A DNA stretch of 35,042 nt from an uncultured Erysipelotrichaceae bacterium (GCA_947167125.1 CAMVGT010000026.1:1-35042), one strand, 5' to 3'. Counted from the stretch's first letter, positions 7,217-15,919 are shown. Notes: generated by a model not told the origin, from the sequence alone. Translations and numbers: made by a program.

Positions 7217-8137
7217 TCAGCTCAGCTGGATCTCCGGATTGAGAACCGCGTAAAGCAGGTCGACAATCAGATTGATCAGAATAAAGTGCAGCGAGAATAT
7301 CAGAATCAGCGACTGGATGCACGGATAATCACGGAATGAAACGGATGTGACAAGGAGTGTGCCGATTCCGTTGAACGCGAATACCTGTTCTGTAACAACG
7401 GAGCCGCCGATCAGGAAACCGAACTGCATACCGATGACAGTCACAACGGAAATCATCGAGTTTCTGAATGCATGTTTCCATGTGACAGGTGTTTCGCTGA
7501 TACCTTTCGATCTGGCAGTACGGATATAATCCTCTTTCAGCTGTTCGGTCATGGATGATCTGGTGAATCTTGCAAGAATCGCCATGATATTCGTGCCGAG
7601 CGTCAATGCCGGCAGAATAAATGCCTTCAGACCGTCAGACCCGGTCGACGGCAGCAGATGCAGCTTGACCGAGAACAGCGATATCAGCATGAATCCGATC
7701 CAGAAGTTCGGCAGCGATATACCTGAAACCGCGATCGTCATGCCCAAGTAATCCTGCCACTTCGCCCTGTGCCTTGCCGACCACACGCCGATCAGAATGC
7801 CGAGCGTCGCGCTCCATGTGATCGCCATCAATGCCAGCTTGATGGTGTTGGGATAGCGGTTCTGCAATTCCATCGCGACCGGTCTTTTTGTCCTGAGCGA
7901 AGTTCCGAGATCCCCTTTCAGCAGACCGCTGACATAAATCACATACTGTTCTGTGACCGGTTTGTTCAGTCCCAGTGATTCCCTGACGTTTTCAACATCT
8001 TCAAGAGTTGCCTGTTCACCGGCAATAACACGTGCCGGATCGCCCGGAATCATGCGGACAAAGAAAAACACAGCCGTTGTGACAATAAACAATGTCAGCA
8101 GGGTTTCCAGAATCTTTTTGAATAAATATCTAACCAT
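7217..8137 (-). CDS. Peptide/glutathione ABC transporter permease, OppB/GsiC type
   Basis: The 306-residue permease has an N-terminal helix (about residues 9-30), the FVRMIPGDPARVIAG motif, the GLNKPVTEQY segment, several membrane helices, and the EAA-type loop DYIRTARSKGISE. The C-terminal FRDYPCIQSLILIFS and LLYAVLNPEIQLS ends are close to GsiC and DppB. The ATG at 8137 is preceded by AGGAG at eight bases. The similarity to GsiC suggests glutathione or short peptides as substrate, but binding specificity lies in the lipoprotein, so this stays open. Confidence 0.93.
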   Translation of the reverse strand: MVRYLFKKILETLLTLFIVTTAVFFFVRMIPGDPARVIAGEQATLEDVENVRESLGLNKPVTEQYVIYVSGLLKGDLGTSLRTKRPVAMELQNRYPNTIKLALMAITWSATLGILIGVWSARHRAKWQDYLGMTIAVSGISLPNFWIGFMLISLFSVKLHLLPSTGSDGLKAFILPALTLGTNIMAILARFTRSSMTEQLKEDYIRTARSKGISETPVTWKHAFRNSMISVVTVIGMQFGFLIGGSVVTEQVFAFNGIGTLLVTSVSFRDYPCIQSLILIFSLHFILINLIVDLLYAVLNPEIQLS

Positions 8138-8191
8138 AACAGCAACTCCTTTGTCTGATAATCGGATACGGCTGTTTGCCGTACGGATACA

Positions 8192-8238
8192 AAGCAAATA
8201 AGAGAAGATGCCTGCTGCAACAGACAGCAGGCACCTTC
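8192..8238 (-). terminator. Attenuating hairpin between binding protein and permease genes
   Basis: A 14-bp stem (8204-8217 with 8225-8238) is fully paired in the leftward transcript with one G-U pair, and is followed by TCTTATTTGCTTT. Partial terminators at this place are common in importer operons, where they let the binding protein be made in excess of the membrane parts, and may protect the 3' end of its mRNA. Confidence 0.8.
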
Positions 8239-8260
8239 ATTCAATCATTGAATAACCGGA

Positions 8261-9862
8261 TTATTCACCCGCAAATTTTGCGTTTCTGATGTTGATCGCA
8301 CCGTCTTTGTAAATCTTGACGTTTTCAAGATTTGTAGCGGTTGCCCATGTGTTGAAGCTGTTTGCCAGAGGAACGATCGGCAGTTCAGCCCAGACGATGT
8401 CCTGAGCCTGTGCATAGAGTTCGTTTCTCTTAGCCTGGTCTGCTGTTTCAAGAGCAGCGTGAATCAGACTGTCATATTCATCATTGGCAAAGTACGAAAT
8501 GTTGTAGTTTGCCGGCGGGCACATTTCAGAAGCGAGCAGAGGTCTCAGAGCCCAGTCAGCGTCGCCTGTGGAAGGAGACCAGCCTGTGTGATAAATATCA
8601 ACTTCCGCTTCAGAGCCGGGCTTTGTGCAGTCCTGGATCAGAGCGTTTGTAATTGCGCTTTCCTGACCGACCAGGTTGACAGTGATGCCGACCTGAGCGA
8701 GCTGCTGCTGCATGAACTGAGCTGTCTTTTCGTTTGCGGAGTTGGAGCTGTAGTACTGAGTGATGGTGAAGCCGTTTTCATATCCTGCTTCCTTGAGGAG
8801 TTCCTTAGCCTTGTCGAGGTCAGCTTCGATCGGGTCGTTCTTCTTGTAGCCTGCTACAGCCGGACCGAGAATGGAAGTAGCCTTTGTGCCGAGGCCGTTT
8901 CTGATGATTTCAATATAAGCATCCTTGTCAATCGCATAGTTCATAGCCTGACGGACACGGATATCATCGAACGGAGCCTTCTGTGTGTTCATGCAGAGGT
9001 AGTAAACAACGATACCTTCATCAGAATAAACCTTGACGTTGGAGTCACTTTCCAGTGTTGCATAGCTCTCTGTCGGAACCGGCCAGATGAACTTGTAGTC
9101 GCCGGACTGTACGCCGGAAACTCTTGTTGCGCTTTCTGTAACGACATCGAATCTGACGCTCTTGAAGCCTGCGTCCGCATCAGCCAGACCTGCTTCATAT
9201 CCCCACCAGTCAGGGTTGAGTTCAACAGTCAGATGATCGCCGCTTTCCCATTCAACGAACTTATACTGTCCTGTTCCTACAGGATGTGCAGCACATTCCG
9301 CATCGCCTGCTTCGAGAACTTTCGGGCTCATCATAACGCATGCCGGGTGAGCCAGTGTCGCAATGAAGGCACCGAACGGCTGAGTCAGCTTGACAGTAAC
9401 TTCATAGTCGCCTGTGATTTCAACTGTGTCGATGATCGGTCCCAGCAGTGAAGTTCTCTTGAGTCCGCGCTCTGTATCAGCGAGCTTGTCAAGATTTGCT
9501 TTTGCGGCAGCCGCATCCCACGGTGTTCCGTCTGTGAAGGAGATGCCTTCTCTCAGTGTCAGAACATATTCTGTAGCGTCGTCGTTTGCAGTGAATCCTG
9601 TTGCCAGCATCGGAATGTTGTTCATGTCATCGTCGAAACCGAACATGCCGTCCATGATCAGACGCTGGATACCGCCGGACAGAGTGTCGGATGTATCAAC
9701 CGGATCCATTGTTGTGAAGTCAAGAGAAACTGCCGCTTTTACATCAGTGTCTCTGGATGAAGCGCTGCTGCTTCCGCCGCCGGAAGTGTCAGATGTTCCG
9801 CATGCTGTGAGCATCAGTGAAGCGGAGAACAGAGCAGCCAGGAATTTTCTGGACTTTTTCAT
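8261..9862 (-). CDS. Peptide-type ABC transporter substrate-binding lipoprotein (SBP_bac_5, GsiB-like)
   Basis: The 533-residue protein has a lipoprotein signal: a basic start, a hydrophobic core and the lipobox LTAC with Cys21 as lipid anchor, followed by a Ser/Gly-rich linker. The rest fits family 5 solute-binding proteins of the peptide/nickel/glutathione group: TMDPVDTSDTLSG (about 50-62), LREGISFTDGTPWDA (about 101-115), HPVGTGQYKFVEW (about 191-203), and DIRVRQAMNYAIDKDAY (about 300-316), the family signature region. It is the first gene of the operon, with GGGAGGG eight bases before the ATG, a consensus promoter and a structured leader of about 120 bases. Ligand identity cannot be read from the sequence. 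Confidence 0.93.
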   Translation of the reverse strand: MKKSRKFLAALFSASLMLTACGTSDTSGGGSSSASSRDTDVKAAVSLDFTTMDPVDTSDTLSGGIQRLIMDGMFGFDDDMNNIPMLATGFTANDDATEYVLTLREGISFTDGTPWDAAAAKANLDKLADTERGLKRTSLLGPIIDTVEITGDYEVTVKLTQPFGAFIATLAHPACVMMSPKVLEAGDAECAAHPVGTGQYKFVEWESGDHLTVELNPDWWGYEAGLADADAGFKSVRFDVVTESATRVSGVQSGDYKFIWPVPTESYATLESDSNVKVYSDEGIVVYYLCMNTQKAPFDDIRVRQAMNYAIDKDAYIEIIRNGLGTKATSILGPAVAGYKKNDPIEADLDKAKELLKEAGYENGFTITQYYSSNSANEKTAQFMQQQLAQVGITVNLVGQESAITNALIQDCTKPGSEAEVDIYHTGWSPSTGDADWALRPLLASEMCPPANYNISYFANDEYDSLIHAALETADQAKRNELYAQAQDIVWAELPIVPLANSFNTWATATNLENVKIYKDGAINIRNAKFAGE

Positions 9863-9983
9863 TTACGATTCCCTCCCTGTTCAGAACCTGTCCTGAACCA
9901 CCCCCTAAATAAACAGAAACCGGCTGATTTTATATATGGCCGGCGGTACTTGAGGATGCTTCAGATCAGCAGTTCTGATCTAT
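9863..9983 (-). promoter_or_regulatory. Structured 5' leader of the importer operon
   Basis: Three hairpins follow one another in the predicted leader. AGATCAG/CTGATCT (9981-9963) lies directly at the start of the transcript. CCGGC/GCCGG (9943-9920) is followed by TTTCTGTTTATTT, so it looks like a weak terminator. GTTCAG/CTGAAC (9898-9879) ends one base from the ribosome binding site GGGAGGG (9877-9871). The arrangement could allow attenuation or control of translation. I do not recognise a known riboswitch class. Confidence 0.5.
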
Positions 9984-9989
9984 GCCCTT

Positions 9990-10018
9990 TTTATAGCAAA
10001 ATCCGAAAATCGTGTCAA
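9990..10018 (-). promoter_or_regulatory. Consensus promoter of the importer operon
   Basis: TTGACA (10018-10013), a 17-base spacer and TATAAA (9995-9990) read leftward. This is one of the best promoter matches in the window and predicts a transcript start near 9983, about 120 bases before the lipoprotein ATG. Confidence 0.85.
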
Positions 10019-10044
10019 TCAAAATGACAAAGTTTTCATTTCAC

Positions 10045-10056
10045 AATGTAAACATT
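10045..10056. promoter_or_regulatory. Palindrome AATGT-AA-ACATT, candidate operator
   Basis: A 12-bp dyad (AATGT, two-base centre, ACATT) sits in the divergent region, centred about 32-38 bases upstream of the importer -35 box and about 100 bases upstream of the hydrolase start at 10150. The inner ten bases recur exactly at 12858-12867 and, on the other strand, at 959-968. Function is unproven. Confidence 0.4.
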
Positions 10057-10149
10057 TTCATCTTAACGCATGGTTCTTAATGAAACTTTTTCAGCTGCAT
10101 TCTGTATTCTGTGCTAAATTATTAGTTGCAATTTGAAAGGAACAGCCCT

Positions 10150-10863
10150 ATGAAACCACTGATCGGAATACCTGCGCACCCGACACTGCAGGAACGCAAT
10201 CATTCAGTCATTCACTCCTGCGGTGAAAACTATCTTAAATCCATTGAAAAAGCCGGAGGGATTCCGCTGATCATTCCGATCACGACTGACTCTGAGGCAA
10301 TTGACCGTTTTGTTGGAATGTGCGACGGCTTTCTGATTCCGGGCGGAATCGATGTCAATCCCATCACGTATGGCGAAGCTCCTCATCCTATGCTGCAGAT
10401 GTGCGATCTGACCTATGACCGTTTTGAAACAGAACTGATTCAGAAGGTTTCCACAGCAGGCAAGCCGATGATGGGAATCTGCAGAGGCATTCAGATTATC
10501 AATACAGCTTTCGGCGGAACACTCTGGCAGGATGTATCCCTGCAGGATGGCGATATCATGAAACATCAGCAGTCGGAAATGTCCAACGCTTCCGTTTCCC
10601 ACAAAGTGAATATTGAAGACGGCACCATTCTTCACTCCCTTTACGGGGATGCATTATATACAAACAGCTATCACCACCAGTCGGTTAAAAAGCTCGGACA
10701 GGGACTCCGGATATCCGGAAGGACATCGGACGGAACTGTGGAAGCGATTGAAGGAACAGGCAAATCCTTCCTTCTTGCCGTGCAGTGGCATCCGGAATGT
10801 TTCATCAATCTGGCAGACAATCCGATGATGAAGCTGTTTGATACATTCATCGCAGCCTGCTGA
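10150..10863 (+). CDS. Class-I glutamine amidotransferase-like hydrolase (peptidase C26, PuuD-like)
   Basis: The 237-residue protein belongs to the gamma-glutamyl hydrolase group that includes PuuD, which frees GABA from gamma-glutamyl-GABA. The triad is complete: Cys111 in MMGICRGIQ, His214 and Glu216 in VQWHPE. FLIPGGIDVNPITYGE (about 61-76) is the usual substrate-side block of this family. I chose the ATG at 10150, with AAAGGA eight bases upstream. The next in-frame start upstream adds eight residues not seen in the family. It is divergent from the peptide/glutathione-type importer, and removal of gamma-glutamyl groups from imported compounds is a reasonable guess. No other puu genes are present, so polyamine catabolism is not supported. 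Confidence 0.88.
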   Translation: MKPLIGIPAHPTLQERNHSVIHSCGENYLKSIEKAGGIPLIIPITTDSEAIDRFVGMCDGFLIPGGIDVNPITYGEAPHPMLQMCDLTYDRFETELIQKVSTAGKPMMGICRGIQIINTAFGGTLWQDVSLQDGDIMKHQQSEMSNASVSHKVNIEDGTILHSLYGDALYTNSYHHQSVKKLGQGLRISGRTSDGTVEAIEGTGKSFLLAVQWHPECFINLADNPMMKLFDTFIAAC

Positions 10864-10909
10864 AGCAGGAATTTAGCAAACACTCTGTATATTAAATATA
10901 AGGATATAT

Positions 10910-11671
10910 ATGCGCAGCAGCAGCTCATCCGCTATCGCCATGATCGTTCATACCGCTTCGGTTCTTTCCGCCGCTTACGGTATTTTCATCATGGCTGCCG
11001 GCAGCGGTTCCTTCTTCTTCCTGTTCTGGATTGTCCTGGCTCTGTTTATGGAAGGATGTCTCTATGGATACCAGAAGGGACTCTTCAGCCGCATCCCGGC
11101 ATTTCTGAGAAAGATCATTCTATGCATCGCTTCCCTTATGATCGGATTATTCCTGTTTCTGGAAGTCCGGATCGTTTCCGATTTCCATCCTGCAATTGCA
11201 GAACCCCAGGATTATCTGATTGTGCTTGGAGCACAGGTATATAACGGCAGAGTCAGCACAATTCTCAGACACAGGCTGGATGCCGCATATGATTATCTTG
11301 CCCAAAATCCTGAGACAAAAGCAATTGTGACCGGCGGGCAGGGATTCAATGAGCCCTATCCCGAAGCCGAAGGAATGGCTGCGTACCTGATGGACAGAGG
11401 CATTCCCGAAGAGCGGATCCTGAAAGAGGACCAGGCGGACAATACGGTACAGAATATTGAATACAGCTTTGCGATGATTGATCCGGAAAATGACCGCATC
11501 TGCATTGTGACCAATCAGTTCCATGTGCACAGGGCAATGCTGCTGGCGAAAAAAGCAGGCGCAAAACATCTCAGCGGCATCGGCGCCCCAAGCGATCCGC
11601 TGTATCTTCTCAACAACATGGTCCGCGAAAGCGCGGCACTGATCAAAGACTGGCTGATCGGCAGAATCTGA
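10910..11671 (+). CDS. DUF218 (YdcF/SanA-like) membrane protein
   Basis: The 253-residue protein has three hydrophobic segments near the N-terminus (about residues 7-30, 33-52 and 66-86) followed by a DUF218 domain. Family motifs are DYLIVLGAQVYNGRVSTILRHR, IVTGGQGFNEPYPEAEGMA and ERILKEDQADNTVQNIEYS. The domain probably lies outside the membrane, as in SanA-type proteins linked to the cell envelope. Enzymatic function of the family is not settled. The ATG at 10910 has AAGGA five bases upstream. The gene begins 46 bases after the C26 hydrolase in an A+T-rich gap and is followed by a strong terminator, so the two may share a transcript. Confidence 0.85.
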   Translation: MRSSSSSAIAMIVHTASVLSAAYGIFIMAAGSGSFFFLFWIVLALFMEGCLYGYQKGLFSRIPAFLRKIILCIASLMIGLFLFLEVRIVSDFHPAIAEPQDYLIVLGAQVYNGRVSTILRHRLDAAYDYLAQNPETKAIVTGGQGFNEPYPEAEGMAAYLMDRGIPEERILKEDQADNTVQNIEYSFAMIDPENDRICIVTNQFHVHRAMLLAKKAGAKHLSGIGAPSDPLYLLNNMVRESAALIKDWLIGRI

Positions 11672-11684
11672 AAGACAGAAGAAA

Positions 11685-11727
11685 AAGCTATGTGTTTCCG
11701 AAAGGATTGCACATAGCTTCTTTTTTA
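11685..11727 (+). terminator. Bidirectional terminator between the DUF218 gene and iadA
   Basis: A perfect 10-bp stem (AAGCTATGTG/CACATAGCTT, 11685-11694 with 11710-11719) is followed rightward by CTTTTTT and leftward by TTTCTTC. It serves the convergent DUF218 and isoaspartyl dipeptidase genes, and the rightward T-run overlaps the iadA stop codon. Confidence 0.92.
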
Positions 11728-12867
11728 ATCATATTCGTAATAATTCTTTGCCTTCAGGATGCCGTCACGCACCATGACTTTACCAAGCGCAAGCACATCC
11801 GTGATGGCAAGTTTTTCATCCAGCAGAACCAGATCCGCGTCGGAATCCTTGGCAACCGATCCTTTTTTCGGATACAGCATCAGGGCGTCCGCAACATTCT
11901 TTGTAATGATGCAGAGCGCTTCTTCCATCGGCACTTTCTGATCGAGAATCAGATGGCGCACTGTATCGTAAAGTGTTTCCATTTTTCCGATTCCCATGCC
12001 GATGATCTTTTTATCTTCCGACCATTTCGGGAAACTGCCGTTGGAATCAGAACTTAGCGTGATCTGTTTCAGAGGAACGGTTTTCAGAGCTTCCGCAATC
12101 TTTGCGGCTGTTGCGTCCGTCTGTATGCCGGAAGTAAAGTCGAGATAGCCGCCGGCTGCCGCAAATTCCTTTGCGCTTTCCGGCTGTCCTGCGACATGGG
12201 TCGGACGGAACTGGGAAACCGGGATATCTGTCTCCTTTATGATTTCCAGAACATCCTTGTAGCCCTTCTTTCCCCGTCCGGTATGCATGTGCACAACGCC
12301 GGGCTTTTTTGCAAGAAGGCCTGCAGTTCTGGCCTGGGTCGCCAGTCTTGCGAGTTCTTCCTTGGAAAGATTGGAATCCCTGTGATCGCTGATTGCGATC
12401 TTGACGCCGATCACTTCTTCAATAAAAGCGATGTCTTTGGAAACCGAACCGGTCAGAGTAACAGATGGATAGGCATAGGAGCCGGTCAGGCAATAGGCGC
12501 TCATGCCCTGTTCTTTGAGTGCCTTGGCTCTTGCGACAATGGACTCCACGCTTTTGGCGTTGCTGTCGGTTCCGAGAACCCCGATGACGGTTGTGACGCC
12601 ATAGCGCACGCAGTCGGTCATCTGGATTTCACGGATGAGGGACGCGAAGCCGTCTTCCCCGCCTCCGCCGATGATATGGACATGCTGGTCGATAAAGCCC
12701 GGCACAAGATATTTGCCTTTTCCTTCAATCCGGATGAAATCATCTTCATCCCATTCAAAATCAATATGATCCGCGACTTTCACAATCCGGTCATTGCAGA
12801 TCAGGACATCTTTGATTCCAAGATCTTCCGGCGCATAGACATGCGCTCCCGCAATCAATGTAAACAT
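11725..12867 (-). CDS. iadA: Isoaspartyl dipeptidase
   Basis: The 380-residue amidohydrolase matches IadA, a cytosolic zinc enzyme that cuts peptides with beta-linked aspartate, which arise from spontaneous protein damage. All binuclear metal ligands of the E. coli enzyme have counterparts: His62 and His64 in DQHVHIIGGGGE, the bridging (carbamylated) Lys156 in GVKIAISDHR, His195 in VHMHTG, His224 in RPTHV, and the catalytic Asp274 in SSDSNGS. AAGGAA lies upstream of the ATG. It starts 18 bases after the transaminase gene and is the last gene of a run with ygiQ. Its start overlaps one copy of an ATGTAAACAT sequence found elsewhere in the window. Function is firm. Confidence 0.95.
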   Translation of the reverse strand: MFTLIAGAHVYAPEDLGIKDVLICNDRIVKVADHIDFEWDEDDFIRIEGKGKYLVPGFIDQHVHIIGGGGEDGFASLIREIQMTDCVRYGVTTVIGVLGTDSNAKSVESIVARAKALKEQGMSAYCLTGSYAYPSVTLTGSVSKDIAFIEEVIGVKIAISDHRDSNLSKEELARLATQARTAGLLAKKPGVVHMHTGRGKKGYKDVLEIIKETDIPVSQFRPTHVAGQPESAKEFAAAGGYLDFTSGIQTDATAAKIAEALKTVPLKQITLSSDSNGSFPKWSEDKKIIGMGIGKMETLYDTVRHLILDQKVPMEEALCIITKNVADALMLYPKKGSVAKDSDADLVLLDEKLAITDVLALGKVMVRDGILKAKNYYEYD

Positions 12868-12885
12868 AAATATTTCCTTCCTGCC

Positions 12886-13743
12886 TCAGCCCATCCAGTA
12901 TCCGGTTTCTTCCTGAACCCGGCGGAAATACTCATTGCGGATTTTTTCTGCTGTTTCGCTGTCCTTCATGCCGGCAGGCTTTCCGTCGATTTCATCGGCG
13001 CGTGTCATCAGCTTGCTGGTGGAAAGAACCAGGATTTCATCCGCATCAAAGACTTCATCCATGGAAACATTTCTGCTTTCCGTTTCAATGCCGAGATCTT
13101 CGCAGATTTCCCATACATGCTTTCTTGTGATGGAAGGCAGAATCAGATTGTCCAGTACCGGTCCGATCACTTTTTTGTCTTTGATAATGACCAGTGCGCT
13201 GTGTGCGCATTCGGTCAGCTGATCGCCTCTGTGCAGGATGGTTTCCTGACATCCTGCTTCTTCAGCACGCTGTGCCGCGATGACATTGGGAATCAGATTA
13301 AGTGTTTTGATATTGCAGTGAAGGAATCTGGTATCTTCCATAGTGATCAGTTTTAAAGGAACCTGATAGTTCAGTTTCTTTAAAGGACTGATGGTAATCA
13401 GAAGTGTGCTCGGTGTTCCTTTGGGCGGGAATATATGGTTTCTTGCGCAGTTGCCGCGGGAAGTCTGCCAGTAAACAGACAGTCCTTCATCGCTTTCAGC
13501 CGCGTTGACGCAGTCCTGCAGATGCTGCTTCAGTTCTTCCCTTGTGCATGGGGGATCAATTTCAAGAAGTTTCAGTGAATTGAAGAAACGATCCAGATGA
13601 TCTTCAATGCGGTACATCACTTTGTTGTAGGCAAATGCGAAGTCATAGGCACCGTCTCCGAAAAACATTGCCCTGTCCTGCATCGGGATCCGGATTTCTT
13701 CAACCGGTCCCATTTCGCCGTTATAATAGCCGATCCGTTTCAT
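12886..13743 (-). CDS. Class-IV aminotransferase, probable D-amino-acid transaminase
   Basis: The 285-residue PLP enzyme is of the fold-type IV group. Lys146 in CNIKTLNLIPN is the PLP lysine and Glu178 in LTECAHSA matches the cofactor-ring residue of Bacillus D-amino-acid transaminase (Lys145, Glu177). The start MKRIGYYNGE and the block AMFFGDGAYDFAF near residues 25-37 also fit the family. D-amino-acid transaminases interconvert D-amino acids and 2-oxo acids, often for D-Glu or D-Ala supply to the cell wall. A branched-chain or aminodeoxychorismate-lyase role is less likely. The gene begins three bases after the ygiQ stop, with AAGG inside the ygiQ end. The pairing with iadA suggests handling of D-Asp as well. 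Confidence 0.85.
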   Translation of the reverse strand: MKRIGYYNGEMGPVEEIRIPMQDRAMFFGDGAYDFAFAYNKVMYRIEDHLDRFFNSLKLLEIDPPCTREELKQHLQDCVNAAESDEGLSVYWQTSRGNCARNHIFPPKGTPSTLLITISPLKKLNYQVPLKLITMEDTRFLHCNIKTLNLIPNVIAAQRAEEAGCQETILHRGDQLTECAHSALVIIKDKKVIGPVLDNLILPSITRKHVWEICEDLGIETESRNVSMDEVFDADEILVLSTSKLMTRADEIDGKPAGMKDSETAEKIRNEYFRRVQEETGYWMG

Positions 13744-13746
13744 AAG

Positions 13747-15726
13747 CTACCTTCTTTCCTTCTTCTTTTTATATGGAGTGCCATGTCCGTCGGAATGGCG
13801 CTGCTTTGTATTTTTACCGAAGTCTTTTTTCTTCTGTGTCTGCTGTTTTGAAGATCTTTCGCCTGCTTTGGCTTCCGGCTTTCCTGAGCCCGGTCTGCGG
13901 GGAGGAATCAGGCAGTTTCTGCCAAAGCCGATCAGATCCTTTCTTCCTGCTTTGATCAGAGCTTCTTTGACCAGTTCATAATTGGCAGGATTGCGGTACT
14001 GGATCAATGCCCTCTGCATCGCCTTTTCATGCGGATTGTCCGTGACATAGACCGGCTTCATTGTTTCCGGATCCAGACCCGTGTAATACATGCAGGTGGA
14101 AATGGTTCCCGGTGTCGGATAGTAATCCTGAACCTGCTGGGGGTTGAGTCTGTGTTCATTGAGATATTCAGCCAGCGCGATTGCGTCCTTTAATGTGCTT
14201 CCGGGATGGGAGCTCATCAGATAAGGAACCGCATACTGTTCCATGCCGCATCTCTGGTTTGCTTTTTCAAATTCGCGGATGAAGCGGTTGTATACCGATA
14301 CCGGCGGTTTTCCCATTTTGGAAAGAACGTTGTCGCTGATGTGTTCGGGAGCGACTCTCAGCTGGCCGCTGATATGATAGCGGCAGAGTTCATCCAGAAA
14401 CGAAGTATCGGGATCCGCAAGGAGATAATCAAAGCGGATTCCGGATCTGACAAAGACTTTCTTGACACCTTTCAATGCCCTGAGCTTTCTCAGCAGCTGC
14501 AGATAATCCATATGATCCACATCCATATTCGGGCAGATCTTCGGATACAGGCATTTCCGGTTTGTGCAGGTACCGTATTTCAGCTGCTTCTGACAGGATG
14601 GTCCCCGGAACTGGGCAGTCGGCCCGCCGACATCATGGATATATCCTTTGAAATCCGGTTCTTTTAAGAACTGCTTGGCTTCTTTGAGAATGGAATCATG
14701 GCTGCGGACCTGCACGATTCTGCCCTGATGGAATGTCAGTGCGCAGAAATTGCATTCGCCGAAGCAGCCGCGGTTGCTTGTCAGGGAGAATTTGATTTCC
14801 CCGAAAGCAGGAATGCCGCCCTGTGAATCATAGGAAGGATGCCATGCGCGCATATAGGGAAGCGCATAAACTTCATCCATTTCTTCCACGGTCAAAGGCA
14901 GTGCCGGCGGATTCTGTACAACAAACATCTTTCCGCCATAGGTTTCATACAGCCGTTTTGCGGTAAACGGATCTGTATTCTGATACTGGATGCGGAAGCT
15001 TTCCGCATATTTTCTTTTATCTTCAAGAATCTCTTCAAATTCCGGCAGGCGGATCGCATCGGACAGACTTTCCGCGTCTCTTGTTTTATAGACCGTTCCG
15101 CGGATGAATGTGATGTCTTTGACTGCCATGCCGCTGTTCAGCGCATCGGCGATTTCGACAATGCTTTTTTCACCCATGCCGTAGGAAATCAGATCTGCCC
15201 CGGCATCCAGCAGCACTGACCTTCTGACTTTTCCGCTCCAGTAGTCATAATGTCCCATGCGGCGCAGACTCGCCTCAATGCCTCCGGCAATCAGAGGTGT
15301 TTTCTTATAGGTTCTGCGGATCAGGTTGCAGTAGACCGTCACGGCATAATCCGGACGCAGATCGCTTCTTCCTCCCGGCCTGTAAGCATCTGAGCTTCTG
15401 CGCTTTTTTGCGACTGTATAATGATTGACCATGGAATCCATGTTTCCGGCGGAAACCAGGAATCCGAGTCTTGGTTCGCCATAGATGGTGACACTTTCCG
15501 GATTGCGGTAATCCGGCTGGCACAGCATCGCCACTTTATAGCCATGGGCTTCGAGCACTCTGGAAATAATTGCGGAGCCGAAACTGGAGTGATCCACATA
15601 TGCATCTCCGCAGACATAGACAAAATCAGGACGGTCCCATCCTCTTTCATCCATTTCTTTTCTTGTTAAAGGCAAAAATCCGTTTTTCATGGGTTTATTG
15701 TAGCTTAAATCGCCATCATGTTTCAT
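13747..15726 (-). CDS. YgiQ-family radical SAM protein
   Basis: The 659-residue protein follows the YgiQ layout: an N-terminal B12-binding-like region (DFVYVCGDAYVDHSSFGSA), a radical SAM core with the CFGECNFC cluster motif near residues 317-325, a second set of cysteines (CQKQLKYGTCTNRKC...C) and a basic Lys/Arg-rich tail (about 605-659). The reaction of YgiQ proteins is not known. Most family members start near MKNGFLPLT (ATG at 15690), but that start has no ribosome binding site, while the ATG at 15726 has GAGG about 15 bases upstream, so the true start is uncertain. It leads the ygiQ-transaminase-iadA run. Confidence 0.88.
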   Translation of the reverse strand: MKHDGDLSYNKPMKNGFLPLTRKEMDERGWDRPDFVYVCGDAYVDHSSFGSAIISRVLEAHGYKVAMLCQPDYRNPESVTIYGEPRLGFLVSAGNMDSMVNHYTVAKKRRSSDAYRPGGRSDLRPDYAVTVYCNLIRRTYKKTPLIAGGIEASLRRMGHYDYWSGKVRRSVLLDAGADLISYGMGEKSIVEIADALNSGMAVKDITFIRGTVYKTRDAESLSDAIRLPEFEEILEDKRKYAESFRIQYQNTDPFTAKRLYETYGGKMFVVQNPPALPLTVEEMDEVYALPYMRAWHPSYDSQGGIPAFGEIKFSLTSNRGCFGECNFCALTFHQGRIVQVRSHDSILKEAKQFLKEPDFKGYIHDVGGPTAQFRGPSCQKQLKYGTCTNRKCLYPKICPNMDVDHMDYLQLLRKLRALKGVKKVFVRSGIRFDYLLADPDTSFLDELCRYHISGQLRVAPEHISDNVLSKMGKPPVSVYNRFIREFEKANQRCGMEQYAVPYLMSSHPGSTLKDAIALAEYLNEHRLNPQQVQDYYPTPGTISTCMYYTGLDPETMKPVYVTDNPHEKAMQRALIQYRNPANYELVKEALIKAGRKDLIGFGRNCLIPPRRPGSGKPEAKAGERSSKQQTQKKKDFGKNTKQRHSDGHGTPYKKKKERR

Positions 15727-15829
15727 CGAAAGTTCTTTTTTTCCTCAAAGCGCATGCAGTATGCATGTCCGGATTCATTTTCACCTGTGCATCAGTGCAT
15801 TTTGCGTCTTTGTCTCTGTTCTGTTTCTA

Positions 15830-15858
15830 TTGGAAATTCATGGACATCGTAATAAAAT
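15830..15858 (+). promoter_or_regulatory. Candidate promoter of pgi
   Basis: TTGGAA (15830-15835), a 17-base spacer and TAAAAT (15853-15858) lie about 60 bases before the pgi start codon. Matches are 4/6 and 5/6. Confidence 0.5.
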
Positions 15859-15919
15859 TGATACATAGAAGAGTTATCTGATTATTGGTATCCAGTTCAG
15901 CATAACAGGAGGAAAATAC

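Noticed and set aside
10858..10872. Small CCTGC/GCAGG hairpin after the C26 hydrolase as a terminator
   Set aside because: The stem is only five pairs and there is no T-run, so transcription may well continue into the DUF218 gene.
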